Below, one piece after another: positions 1-6,051 of a stretch of DNA of 12,275 nt. The notes beneath the pieces are model-generated. The model ran no database searches and had not been told where the DNA came from. It saw only the letters and a program-made list of their open reading frames with translations. Source of the DNA: Thermoplasmata archaeon (lineage in GTDB: Archaea > Thermoplasmatota > Thermoplasmata > Lutacidiplasmatales > UBA184). Made by a program: the position numbers and the translations under genes. Each line of letters begins with the position of its first letter. The stretch's first letter is position 1. The stretch is taken from contig JASIEC010000104.1 of NCBI GenBank assembly GCA_030046135.1, positions 1-12,275 on the forward strand, given 5' to 3'.

Positions 1-36
1 CCGGTCGTAGGCCATCTGGCCCGGTTGCATCTCCAT
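1..36 (-). CDS. psmA: Proteasome subunit alpha, N-terminus only (runs off left edge)
   Basis: Reading leftward from 36, the minus strand encodes MEMQPGQMAYDR and then leaves the window. From the second Met (position 30) this is MQPGQMAYDR, nearly identical to the N-terminus I remember for Thermoplasma 20S proteasome alpha (MQQGQMAYDR). These residues open the N-terminal region that gates the proteasome pore. The product would form the outer heptameric rings of the cytoplasmic 20S proteasome. Either ATG (36 or 30) could be the start; 30 gives the family's usual length. A TATA-like element about 36 bases upstream supports a gene start here. Only 12 codons are visible, so the call rests on one short but distinctive motif. 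In many archaea psmA heads a cluster with SBDS and exosome genes, which would lie to the left of the window (inference). Confidence 0.82.
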   Translation of the reverse strand, partial: MEMQPGQMAYDR

Positions 37-68
37 GCGCTCGCCTTCGACGCGGCACCGAGGTCCCG

Positions 69-75
69 CTTATAA
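69..75 (-). promoter_or_regulatory. TATA-like box for psmA
   Basis: On the minus strand this reads TTATAAG within an otherwise GC-rich gap. It is centred about 36 bases upstream of the ATG at 36. With an archaeal box A lying about 26 bases before the transcription start, the leader would be about 10 bases. The element is nearly symmetric (CTTATAAC on the plus strand), so it could also serve the divergent DUF255 gene with a leader of about 75 bases. Confidence 0.55.
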
Positions 76-142
76 CGGCCGCCGTCGCGGTGGCGTCCTC
101 TCCACCGCGTTTCTCTCGTACCGCCCCGCGCCGGGCCCGACA

Positions 143-150
143 AGCGTAAG
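143..150 (+). promoter_or_regulatory. Possible weak TATA-like element for the DUF255 gene
   Basis: AGCGTAAG, centred about 27 bases before the ATG at 175, has the spacing of a leaderless archaeal promoter and resembles the CGTTAAG element in front of purQ. It is a weak match and the surrounding sequence is GC-rich. The alternative is the TATA-like element at 69-75 with a longer leader. The rest of the 37-174 gap shows nothing else I can name. Confidence 0.3.
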
Positions 151-174
151 AACGCGGCTCGGCCGTCGTCCGGC

Positions 175-2286
175 ATGGCGTCGTCGCCCGGGCCGTCGCC
201 GCGGCCGGCGTCCCGCCTCGCCGCCTCGAGTTCCGCGTACCTCCGGGCGGCCGCGGAGCAGGCGATCGACTGGCATCCGTGGGGGAGCGAGCCGTTCGAG
301 CTCGCGCGTCGGACCGGCCGGCCCGTGCTCCTCGACATCGGCGCGTCGTGGTGCCACTGGTGCCACGTGATGGACGAGACGACGTACGCCGATTCCGAGG
401 TCGCCCGCCTGATCGGGCAGGCGTTCGTCGCCGTCAAGGTCGACCGCGACGAGCACCCCGAGGTCGACCGGCGCTACCAGCAGCAGGTCGGAGCGCTGAC
501 GGGCGAGGGAGGCTGGCCCCTCACCGGGTTCCTCACCGTCGACGGGGAGCTGTTCCTCGGCGGGACGTTCTTCCCGCCGTCCGACGGGCACGGCCGCCCC
601 GGCTTCCGGCGGGTCCTCAAGGAGGTCGCGCGCCTGTGGAGCGACGAGCCGGAGCGCGTGCGGGGGAACGCCCAGCAGATCCAGGAGGCGCTCCGGCGGA
701 TGCGAGGCCCCTCGGCCGGGCCTCCGGGCGACCTGGCGGCGTTCCTCGACTCGGTCCGGCTCGGGCTGGACGCCTCGTACGACCCCGTCCACGCGGGGTT
801 CGGCTCGGCTCCGAAGTTCCCCCACCCGAGCGCGATCGAGTTCCAGCTCTGGGACGCCTTCTCGACCGGGCGAGCGGAGAGCGCCGAGCGAGCCCGGGAG
901 ACGCTCTCCGCCATGGCCGACGGAGGGATCTACGACCACGTCGGCGGGGGATTCCACCGGTACTCGGTGGACGAAGGGTGGCACGTCCCGCACTTCGAGA
1001 AGATGGCGATCGACAACGCCGAGCTGCTCCGGGCGTACGTCGCCGGGGCCCGACGCTTCGGCGAGCCGCGGTTCGAGGAGGTGATCCGGGGGATCGTCGG
1101 CTGGGCCGACTCCGTCCTCGCGGACCCGGCCGGGGGCTGGGGGGCGAGCCAGGACGCGGACAACGCCCCCGGGGACGACGGAGGGTACTTCACCTGGACC
1201 CGGGCCGAGCTCCGCGGCGCGCTCGGCCCCGAGGAGTTCCGGCTCGTGACGCGCTTCTTCGGGGTGGGGACGGACGGGAGGATGCCCCACGATCCCGACC
1301 GCAACGTGCTGTTCCGAGCGATCTCCCTCGCGGACGCGGCGGGCGGCCTCTCGCTCCCGGAGCCGCCGGACCGCGTGCTCGCCGCCGCCCTCGAAAAGCT
1401 CCGGGCCGTTCGGGCCGGTCGCCCGTCGCCGACCGTCGACCGCGCGCTCTACGCTCACATCAACGGGCGCTTCCTGGGCGCGTTCGCGATGGCCTCCGGG
1501 GCCCTCGGCGACCCGTCGCTCCGGGACGCGGCGCGGCGGGCGGCCGACCGCTGGCTCGACCGCGGGTTCTCCCCGGAGCGGGGCGTCCCTCACCGGATCG
1601 CCGCCGACGGGCCCTCAGGGTACGGTCTGCTCGACGATCAGGTCTCGATGGCCTCCGGCCTTCTCGAGCTCGCCCTCACGACCTCCGAGGGGAAGTACCT
1701 CGACGCGGCCGCCGCCCTCCTCGACCTGGTCGACCGGGAATTCCGCGGGGACGGGCCGCTCTACCGGGATCTCGCCCCCACCCTCTACGACGGGCCGACC
1801 GTCGCCGGGATCTCCGTCGACGCCTATCCCCTCGAAGACAGCCCGCACCTCTCGGCCAACGCGGCAGCGGCGCTCGCCCTGATCCGGCTCGGCTCGGTCG
1901 TGCACGACGACGCCCGGATCGACCGGGCCCGCGCGCTCGTCGCCGAGATCGCCCGGCGGATCCCGGGGGCGGGGCTGTTCGCGACCGGCTCGGCGCTCGC
2001 GGCCGGACTGCTTGCAACCCCTTCGATGTCGGTCGTGGTCGAAGGCCGGGGCCCCGACGCGGACCGCCTGCTTCGGGTCGCTCGAAAGGCCTGGCACCCG
2101 AACGTGGTCGTCTTCGAGGGGCCGCCTCGACCCCCGTTCGCGCTCGCCACGGAGATGCCGGGACCGGCCGGGCCGGGAACGGTCCGGGCCCTCGTGTGCT
2201 CCGGAACGTCCTGCGGACCCCCGGTCACGGACCCGGACGTCCTCGCCCGGTGGATCGCCGCGGGGGGACCGGTCCCCCCGGCGTAG
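175..2286 (+). CDS. DUF255 / thioredoxin-like fold protein with (alpha/alpha)6 barrel (YyaL / SPATA20 family)
   Basis: This is a 703-residue protein of the widespread YyaL/SPATA20 family. Residues about 15-165 form the thioredoxin-like DUF255 domain: IDWHPWG (31-37), the CHWC active-site motif (C60, C63), GGWPL (112-116) and GGTFFP (129-134). The remaining 500 residues are an alpha-barrel glycosidase-like domain with the family signatures GGIYDHVGGGFHRYSV and WHVPHFEKM (about 248-280) and SQDADN near 325. The end (CSGTSCGPPVTDP) matches the family's usual C-terminus, and length is normal for the family, so the gene looks complete. The usual SPYLLQH near the N-terminus is altered to SAYLRAA. 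Function is not established; a redox or thiol role is inferred from CHWC. It is predicted cytoplasmic, with no signal peptide or membrane segment. The ATG fits a leaderless start. Its 3' end overlaps the opposing phosphoesterase gene by 62 bases. Confidence 0.93.
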   Translation: MASSPGPSPRPASRLAASSSAYLRAAAEQAIDWHPWGSEPFELARRTGRPVLLDIGASWCHWCHVMDETTYADSEVARLIGQAFVAVKVDRDEHPEVDRRYQQQVGALTGEGGWPLTGFLTVDGELFLGGTFFPPSDGHGRPGFRRVLKEVARLWSDEPERVRGNAQQIQEALRRMRGPSAGPPGDLAAFLDSVRLGLDASYDPVHAGFGSAPKFPHPSAIEFQLWDAFSTGRAESAERARETLSAMADGGIYDHVGGGFHRYSVDEGWHVPHFEKMAIDNAELLRAYVAGARRFGEPRFEEVIRGIVGWADSVLADPAGGWGASQDADNAPGDDGGYFTWTRAELRGALGPEEFRLVTRFFGVGTDGRMPHDPDRNVLFRAISLADAAGGLSLPEPPDRVLAAALEKLRAVRAGRPSPTVDRALYAHINGRFLGAFAMASGALGDPSLRDAARRAADRWLDRGFSPERGVPHRIAADGPSGYGLLDDQVSMASGLLELALTTSEGKYLDAAAALLDLVDREFRGDGPLYRDLAPTLYDGPTVAGISVDAYPLEDSPHLSANAAAALALIRLGSVVHDDARIDRARALVAEIARRIPGAGLFATGSALAAGLLATPSMSVVVEGRGPDADRLLRVARKAWHPNVVVFEGPPRPPFALATEMPGPAGPGTVRALVCSGTSCGPPVTDPDVLARWIAAGGPVPPA

Positions 2287-3061
2287 GCAGCGGACCCAGG
2301 TCGGTCCCGTCGAGGAGATAGGCGCGGGCGCTCCCGGCCGAGAGGAACCTCCGGTAGAGGAACGATCGGCCCCGCGCGGGGCGGTCCCGATTCAGCGCTT
2401 CGATACCGGCGAGCGGGTTGAACGCGGGAACGATCACGATTTCCCGGGTCTTCCCCGAGCGGGCGCCCGCCTCCGGGGGCGCGGGCGCACTCCCGGACGG
2501 AATCGTCACCCGGACCCAGCACCGGCGCTTTCCCCTCGGGTCGTCCCCCGTGGGAGCGAACCGGTACCCGGGATGGAGATGCCCCATGACCAGTCGCGGG
2601 GCTCGGAGCACCTCCTCCGAGGGCCAGCGGTGGCCGTGGACGACCCCGACCCCGTCGATGACGAGGCCGGCCGGGGAGTGGACGGCGACCTCTCGGGGGA
2701 GGTGTCGGGCGAGGCCGGTGTCGTGGTTCCCCGGAACGAGGTCGACCTCCACCCCGCGTTCGAGGAGCGACGAGAAAAACTCGAAGACCACCGGACGGAG
2801 AGACGCGGGGACCCCTACGATCGGATGCTTCGCGTCCCCGGCGACGACGATGCGTCCCGCCCGCTCCGCGGCGGCAAGACCGAGAAGATCGGCGGCGAGC
2901 GAGCCGGCCGAAGCCTCCGGGGGGCCCGCCGGGGTGTCGCGCCCTCCCCCGAGCCCGAGGTGGAGATCGGCGACGATCAGCGTGCGATCCCGCCGCGGAC
3001 CCTTCGGGGACCCGAGGAGGAGCGCGGGGGCTCCGGGGACCGGGCGGACCGTCCTGGTCAC
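2225..3061 (-). CDS. Metallophosphoesterase, archaeal COG1407 type
   Basis: This 278-residue calcineurin-like phosphoesterase carries the two-metal site in order: ADLHLG (D32, H34), GDAKH (75-79), GNHD (111-114), HGH (142-144) and GHLH (160-163). GD-x-KH instead of the usual GD-x-x-D/H is what I recall of the archaeal COG1407 group, described as Mre11/SbcD-related but without nuclease partners; its substrate is unknown to me. The start is GTG at 3061, the first in-frame start after the upstream stop, and puts about 30 residues before DLHLG. A C-terminal region (about 200-278) rich in Arg, Pro and Gly lies beyond the core fold. The last 62 bases overlap the DUF255 coding end, so the extreme tail may be poorly constrained. 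It is transcribed away from the HTH regulator gene, probably from the AT-rich promoter region at 3130-3141 with a leader near 50 bases. Confidence 0.9.
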   Translation of the reverse strand: MTRTVRPVPGAPALLLGSPKGPRRDRTLIVADLHLGLGGGRDTPAGPPEASAGSLAADLLGLAAAERAGRIVVAGDAKHPIVGVPASLRPVVFEFFSSLLERGVEVDLVPGNHDTGLARHLPREVAVHSPAGLVIDGVGVVHGHRWPSEEVLRAPRLVMGHLHPGYRFAPTGDDPRGKRRCWVRVTIPSGSAPAPPEAGARSGKTREIVIVPAFNPLAGIEALNRDRPARGRSFLYRRFLSAGSARAYLLDGTDLGPLPTPGGPVPPRRSTGRGRPGP

Positions 3062-3129
3062 GATCGCTCGAACCGGGGGGTCTCCAAGAGCGTTGGGGCC
3101 CGCGCGCCCCTCGAGAGGCGCGACCGTGG

Positions 3130-3141
3130 CTATTTATATAG
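3130..3141 (+). promoter_or_regulatory. TATA box / AT-rich near-palindrome upstream of the HTH regulator
   Basis: CTATTTATATAG contains TTTATATA (3133-3140), the best archaeal TATA box in the window, centred about 37 bases upstream of the ATG at 3174. The predicted leader is about 11 bases. The 12-mer is a near-palindrome (its reverse complement is CTATATAAATAG) and gives a good TATA sequence in the other direction as well, so it may also drive the divergent phosphoesterase gene. A symmetric site over the regulator's own TATA box would suit autorepression by an HTH dimer, but that is inference. Confidence 0.72.
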
Positions 3142-3163
3142 AAGACGTAGCTGAATTCGAGGG

Positions 3164-3168
3164 GGAGG
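3164..3168 (+). promoter_or_regulatory. Shine-Dalgarno site that fixes the HTH regulator start
   Basis: GGAGG lies 5 bases before the ATG at 3174, within the short predicted leader. It selects this ATG over the much longer upstream extension of the same reading frame, which runs antisense through the phosphoesterase gene. Confidence 0.6.
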
Positions 3169-3173
3169 TCAGG

Positions 3174-4166
3174 ATGCCGCGTCCGAGGGACCGCTGGATC
3201 GAGCGGCTGCGCGACCGCCTCGAGCAGGCCGGGTTTTACGTCAGCGCGACGAGCGGCGTCCGGCCGTCGAGCTTCGACCTCGTGGCCCGTCGCGACACGA
3301 CGCTCCTCCTGATCAAGGCGCTCAAGAACATCGACGCGCTCGACGCGGAGGAGGGGGCCCGGCTCGCCGAGCTCGGGGCCCTCTTCCCCGCCACCGCGCT
3401 CGTGATCGGCCAGCGGAGCGGCGCGGCCGCCCTCGACGACGGCGTCGTGTACACCCGGTACGGGGTCCCGATCGTCAACGAGGCGACGCTCCGGGAGTTC
3501 CTCGAGAAGGCGCTCCCTCCGTTCCTCTATGCGAGCCCCGGCGGGACGTTCGCGAGGATCGACGGGGAGCGTCTCCAGTTCCTCCGACTCGCTCGGGGCC
3601 TCTCCTTGGGCGCCCTCGCCTCGATCGCCGGCGTCTCCCGCCGGGCGATCCAGCTGTACGAGGAGGGACAGGGGGCGGAGGCGTCGGTGGTGCAGAGGAT
3701 CGAGGCGTACCTCGACGCGCCGATCGTCGAGCCGATCGATCTGTTCGAGCGCCGCACCGCGCCGAAGCGCGCGAGCGACGGCGCGGACGGCCCCGCCGGG
3801 CGGCGCGACGAGGGCCCGGATCGACCCCTCTCCCGCACGGGCGACCCTCTCCGGGACGGGGTGTTCCAGCAGCTCGACGGGATCGGGCTCGAGGTGACGG
3901 TGACGATCCGGGCGCCGTTCGACGCCCTTGCCCGGGCCCGCGAGATCCTGCTCACGGGGGTCGGGAGCCTCCGGAGCGCCGCCCATCGGGCCGAGGTTCT
4001 CAACGGGATCGCCCGCGTCGCGGAGGGCCATGCGATGTTCGTCGTCCGCGAGGCGGCCCACCGCTCGTCGATCGACGGCGTGCCGATCCTCGACGTGACC
4101 GAGCTGCGACGCCACCGGGATCCGGAGGAGCTGCTCGAGGAGATCTCCTCGCGGGAGGAGTCGTGA
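3174..4166 (+). CDS. Archaeal Cro/C1-type HTH transcriptional regulator (MF_00584 / COG1395 family)
   Basis: This is a 330-residue protein matching the archaeal 'putative HTH-type transcriptional regulatory protein' family in length and layout. Residues 1-120 form an alpha/beta domain (SSFDLVARR, LLLIKALKNIDAL at about 32-56) that looks to me like a divergent restriction-endonuclease-like fold. Residues about 132-185 are the Cro/C1 helix-turn-helix, with LSLGALASIAGVSRRAIQLYE as the DNA-contacting segment. Residues about 196-225 are a charged linker. The C-terminal domain (about 235-325) has IRAPFDALAR and ends with PILDVTELRRHRDPEELLEEI, typical of the family. The ATG at 3174 follows GGAGG and a good TATA box. 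The gene overlaps the next one by 4 bases (GTGA), so the two are probably translationally coupled. The regulated genes are unknown; its own operon is the obvious first candidate. Confidence 0.9.
   Translation: MPRPRDRWIERLRDRLEQAGFYVSATSGVRPSSFDLVARRDTTLLLIKALKNIDALDAEEGARLAELGALFPATALVIGQRSGAAALDDGVVYTRYGVPIVNEATLREFLEKALPPFLYASPGGTFARIDGERLQFLRLARGLSLGALASIAGVSRRAIQLYEEGQGAEASVVQRIEAYLDAPIVEPIDLFERRTAPKRASDGADGPAGRRDEGPDRPLSRTGDPLRDGVFQQLDGIGLEVTVTIRAPFDALARAREILLTGVGSLRSAAHRAEVLNGIARVAEGHAMFVVREAAHRSSIDGVPILDVTELRRHRDPEELLEEISSREES
4154..4160 (+). promoter_or_regulatory. Shine-Dalgarno site for the downstream coupled gene
   Basis: GGAGGAG inside the last codons of the HTH gene ends 2 bases before the GTG at 4163, with its GGAGG core 4 bases away. 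It supports starting the second gene at the GTG that overlaps the TGA stop, and re-initiation by the same ribosome. Confidence 0.5.
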
Positions 4167-4831
4167 TCTCCCGCTCGCTCCCCCTCGCCGGGGGGGCGCG
4201 TCTCCTCCTCCTCGGCTCGGTGCGGGGCCTCGCCACCGAGGCGAGCGCCGTCACCGCCTCGCTCGACAGCTTCGCCCCGGAGTCGCTCGGCGTCAGCACC
4301 TCGCCCGAGGAGCTCCGCGGGTTCAACGACTACTTCCTCGGTGCGCCGACCGAGCCGTTCGTGCCGCTGACCTCGACCGAGGTGAGCGAGGTCCGGGGGC
4401 TCTGCCGGTTCGGTGAGGTGCGCGTCCCCAACCCGTCCGTCCTCGCCGCGCTCGAGTGGGGCCGCGTGCGCGCCCTGCCGGTGGCGGCGCTCGACCCGGG
4501 CGAGGAGGAGGCGGCGACGCTGTTCACCGAGCATATCGGCTACCTCGAGCTGGTCCGCCGCACCGTCCGCGAGCGGAAGCTCGGCCGGGAGCCTCCCCGA
4601 CCGTCGTCCGCGGACGCGTTCGCGCTCGCCTGGGACCGCTCGGCGAATCCCGGGCGGGGCTCCCGCCGTCTCGCGCAGGCGCGCGAGGCGCTCGTCGCCC
4701 GCGCCGTCGAGCGGCTCGCCCAGGGTCGGGGTCGGGTCGCGGCGCTCGTCGATCGCGAGCGGTTCGACGGGATCGTCGAGCGGCTCGGGTCGGGCGCCCC
4801 CGCGCGGCCCGCGCCCGCGGCGGGGTTCTAG
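4163..4831 (+). CDS. Uncharacterised archaeal protein, possibly a degenerate TraB/PrgY-like fold
   Basis: I do not recognise this 222-residue protein with certainty. Features: an N-terminal strand ARLLLLGSVRG (12-22), a 'PESLGVSTSPEELRGF' segment (39-54), LCRFGEVRVPNPSVLAALE (80-98), LPVAALDPGEEEAATLF (105-121), and a C-terminal helix plus strand, ALVARAVERLAQGRGRVAALVDRERFDGIVERL (176-208). The order (hydrophobic strand with G-S, 'vELD'-like segment, pI-x-aLD, R-x-x-V-x-x-A-V-x-x-L ... VAALVD ... GIVERL) recalls TraB/PrgY proteins. However, the conserved GTxH and the late GxxH-x-x-G histidine are absent, so any such relative would be degenerate. No membrane segment or signal peptide. A Pro/Ala-rich tail ends the protein. 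GTG start overlaps the HTH gene's stop, so it is likely co-translated with and functionally tied to the regulator. Its stop overlaps the convergent UPF0200 stop (CTAG). Confidence 0.8.
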   Translation: MISRSLPLAGGARLLLLGSVRGLATEASAVTASLDSFAPESLGVSTSPEELRGFNDYFLGAPTEPFVPLTSTEVSEVRGLCRFGEVRVPNPSVLAALEWGRVRALPVAALDPGEEEAATLFTEHIGYLELVRRTVRERKLGREPPRPSSADAFALAWDRSANPGRGSRRLAQAREALVARAVERLAQGRGRVAALVDRERFDGIVERLGSGAPARPAPAAGF

Positions 4832-5370
4832 TCGCGTCCCTCGAGGATCCGCTCGAGCATCGAGCGGGCGGTCCGCCGGAACTCGTCGAGCGACCCTTCG
4901 TTGACGATCATGCCGTCCGCGAGCGTGAAGGCGTTGCCGATCCCCCACTTGAGCTCGCGCCGGTCGCGGTCGTAGAACTCCTGCAGGTTGCCCCCGTCGT
5001 CGGTCCGGCTCCGGCTCGCCATCCGGTCGTACCGGGTATCGGGCGAGGCGTAGATCGCGAGCAGGAACAGGTCGCCGAAGTGGTGGCGGAACACCGTGAC
5101 CTCGCTGTCGGAGCGGCAGCCGTCGACGAGCGAGCGGGTCTCGATGAGCTTCGGCACCGCCCGCTGCGCCCAGATCCCCGGACCGTGCTTCTCGCGCTCC
5201 TCGGAGGCGATCCGGGCGACGTTCGCGTTCGTGACGGCGAGGCCCCGCCGCCGGGTTTCGTCCCGGACCAGGTCACCCATCTTGAGGACCGCGAGCCCCA
5301 TCGAGCGCGCGACGCCGATCAGCTCGTCCTTGCCCGAGCCGGGCATCCCCACGGTGACGACGAGTTTCAT
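4828..5370 (-). CDS. UPF0200 family P-loop kinase-like protein (dephospho-CoA kinase/AAA-like)
   Basis: This 180-residue protein has the full set of UPF0200 (MF_01111) signatures: a Walker A loop GMPGSGKDE (8-16), LKMGDLVRDE (29-38), VDGCRSDSEV (82-91) in the position of the family's 'DGIRS-x-x-EV', FLLAIYA strand (102-108), the basic lid region RYDRMASRSRTDD (113-125), and RDRRELKWGIGNA...AD..IVNEG (135-158). The fold is that of nucleotide kinases near dephospho-CoA kinase, but the substrate of this archaeal family has not, to my knowledge, been established. Cys85 replaces the usual Ile. Length is normal. The ATG overlaps the stop of the upstream coiled-coil gene (ATGA), so the two are probably translated together. 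The stop TAG shares CTAG with the convergent TraB-like gene. Confidence 0.92.
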   Translation of the reverse strand: MKLVVTVGMPGSGKDELIGVARSMGLAVLKMGDLVRDETRRRGLAVTNANVARIASEEREKHGPGIWAQRAVPKLIETRSLVDGCRSDSEVTVFRHHFGDLFLLAIYASPDTRYDRMASRSRTDDGGNLQEFYDRDRRELKWGIGNAFTLADGMIVNEGSLDEFRRTARSMLERILEGRD

Positions 5371-5996
5371 GGGGGCCGGGCCGGCCCGCCCGGGTCCGGG
5401 GTCGGCGAGGGGGCCGCCGTCCCCGCGGGCGACGCCGCGGTGTCCTGCTCGGTCACGAGTTGCAGCCGGTCGGCGCGCTGGCGGTACGCCGTCGCCTCCT
5501 GCTCGGCGAGGCGGACCGCCTCCAGGTACCGGTCGACCTTCACCTTGAGCTCGGCGGTCTTCTGGGTCTTCACCGCCGCGCGGAGCTCGAGGGCCCTCGC
5601 CTTGTGCTGGCGGTCGACGACCTTCTGCTGGAGCTTGCGCATGCGGTAGTGCAGGCTCGTCACGTCGGAGGTGAGGCCGCCCCCGCCGTGGCGTTGCGTC
5701 GCGAGCGCGATGTCGCGCTCGTGCTGCTTCATCTCCTGCTCGATCGCCGGGATGTCGGCGAGCGCCTTCTGCCCCTTTTCCCGGAGCACGGTCGCCTGAT
5801 GCCGAAGTTTCTCGATCCGCGTGTTGAGTCGCGAGATCCGCTGCTGCGCCCGGGAGGCTTCCCGGTCGTGGTGCGCGGCGATCTCGCGGAGCTTGGTGAT
5901 GTCCGCGTACTGCTGGCCCATGAAGCGGGAGCGCCGGGCCAGGGACCAGGGCGACGGAGGGGGGGACTCGGTGGGCGTTCCACCTCCCCCGGCCAT
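5367..5996 (-). CDS. Coiled-coil hairpin protein of unknown function
   Basis: This is a 209-residue, strongly charged, helical protein. Residues 1-25 are low-complexity (Gly, Pro, Ser). Residues about 30-100 form one long helix with heptad-like spacing (TKLREIA, RISRLNTRIEKL, IEQEMKQHERDI). RHGGGGLTSD (102-111) looks like a flexible turn. Residues about 112-183 form a second long helix (LHYRMRKLQQKV, ELKVKVDRYLEAVRLAEQEA). The tail (185-209) is Ala/Pro/Gly-rich. The helix-turn-helix hairpin resembles in outline PspA/Snf7-like or prefoldin-like proteins, but I see no signature that decides. ATG at 5996 is chosen because a TATA-like box is centred 28 bases upstream, fitting a leaderless start; Met26 (about position 5921) is the alternative and would drop the low-complexity leader. 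It overlaps the UPF0200 gene by ATGA, suggesting a joint function. Confidence 0.85.
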   Translation of the reverse strand: MAGGGGTPTESPPPSPWSLARRSRFMGQQYADITKLREIAAHHDREASRAQQRISRLNTRIEKLRHQATVLREKGQKALADIPAIEQEMKQHERDIALATQRHGGGGLTSDVTSLHYRMRKLQQKVVDRQHKARALELRAAVKTQKTAELKVKVDRYLEAVRLAEQEATAYRQRADRLQLVTEQDTAASPAGTAAPSPTPDPGGPARPP

Positions 5997-6020
5997 CGCA
6001 CCCTCTACGGGGAGCCCGAG

Positions 6021-6027
6021 ATATATG
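6021..6027 (-). promoter_or_regulatory. TATA box for the coiled-coil / UPF0200 operon
   Basis: The minus strand reads CATATATC across 6027-6020 in a GC-rich gap between the GlyRS stop (6052) and the ATG at 5996. Its centre is about 28 bases upstream of that ATG, which suits a leaderless transcript. It separates this operon from GlyRS although both lie on the same strand. Confidence 0.65.
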
Positions 6028-6051
6028 GGTTGTCCGGCCCGCGGCGCGGGC

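Noticed and set aside
70..1593. 507-codon open frame on the minus strand antisense to the DUF255 gene
   Set aside because: It is Arg/Pro/Glu/Val-rich with no recognisable motif, and covers a gene with strong family signatures. Long antisense frames are expected at about 70% GC because stop codons are rare.
2418..3173. 252-codon N-terminal extension of the HTH regulator frame
   Set aside because: It lies antisense to the phosphoesterase. The SD and TATA box just before the ATG at 3174, and the family length, favour the shorter protein.
1824..4115. 763-codon minus-strand frame across the DUF255 end, phosphoesterase and HTH gene
   Set aside because: It crosses three well-supported genes, has low-complexity composition and no domain.
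4456..5649. 397-codon plus-strand frame over the TraB-like, UPF0200 and coiled-coil genes
   Set aside because: It is a shadow frame antisense to the UPF0200 kinase, which has clear signatures; no start context or domain.
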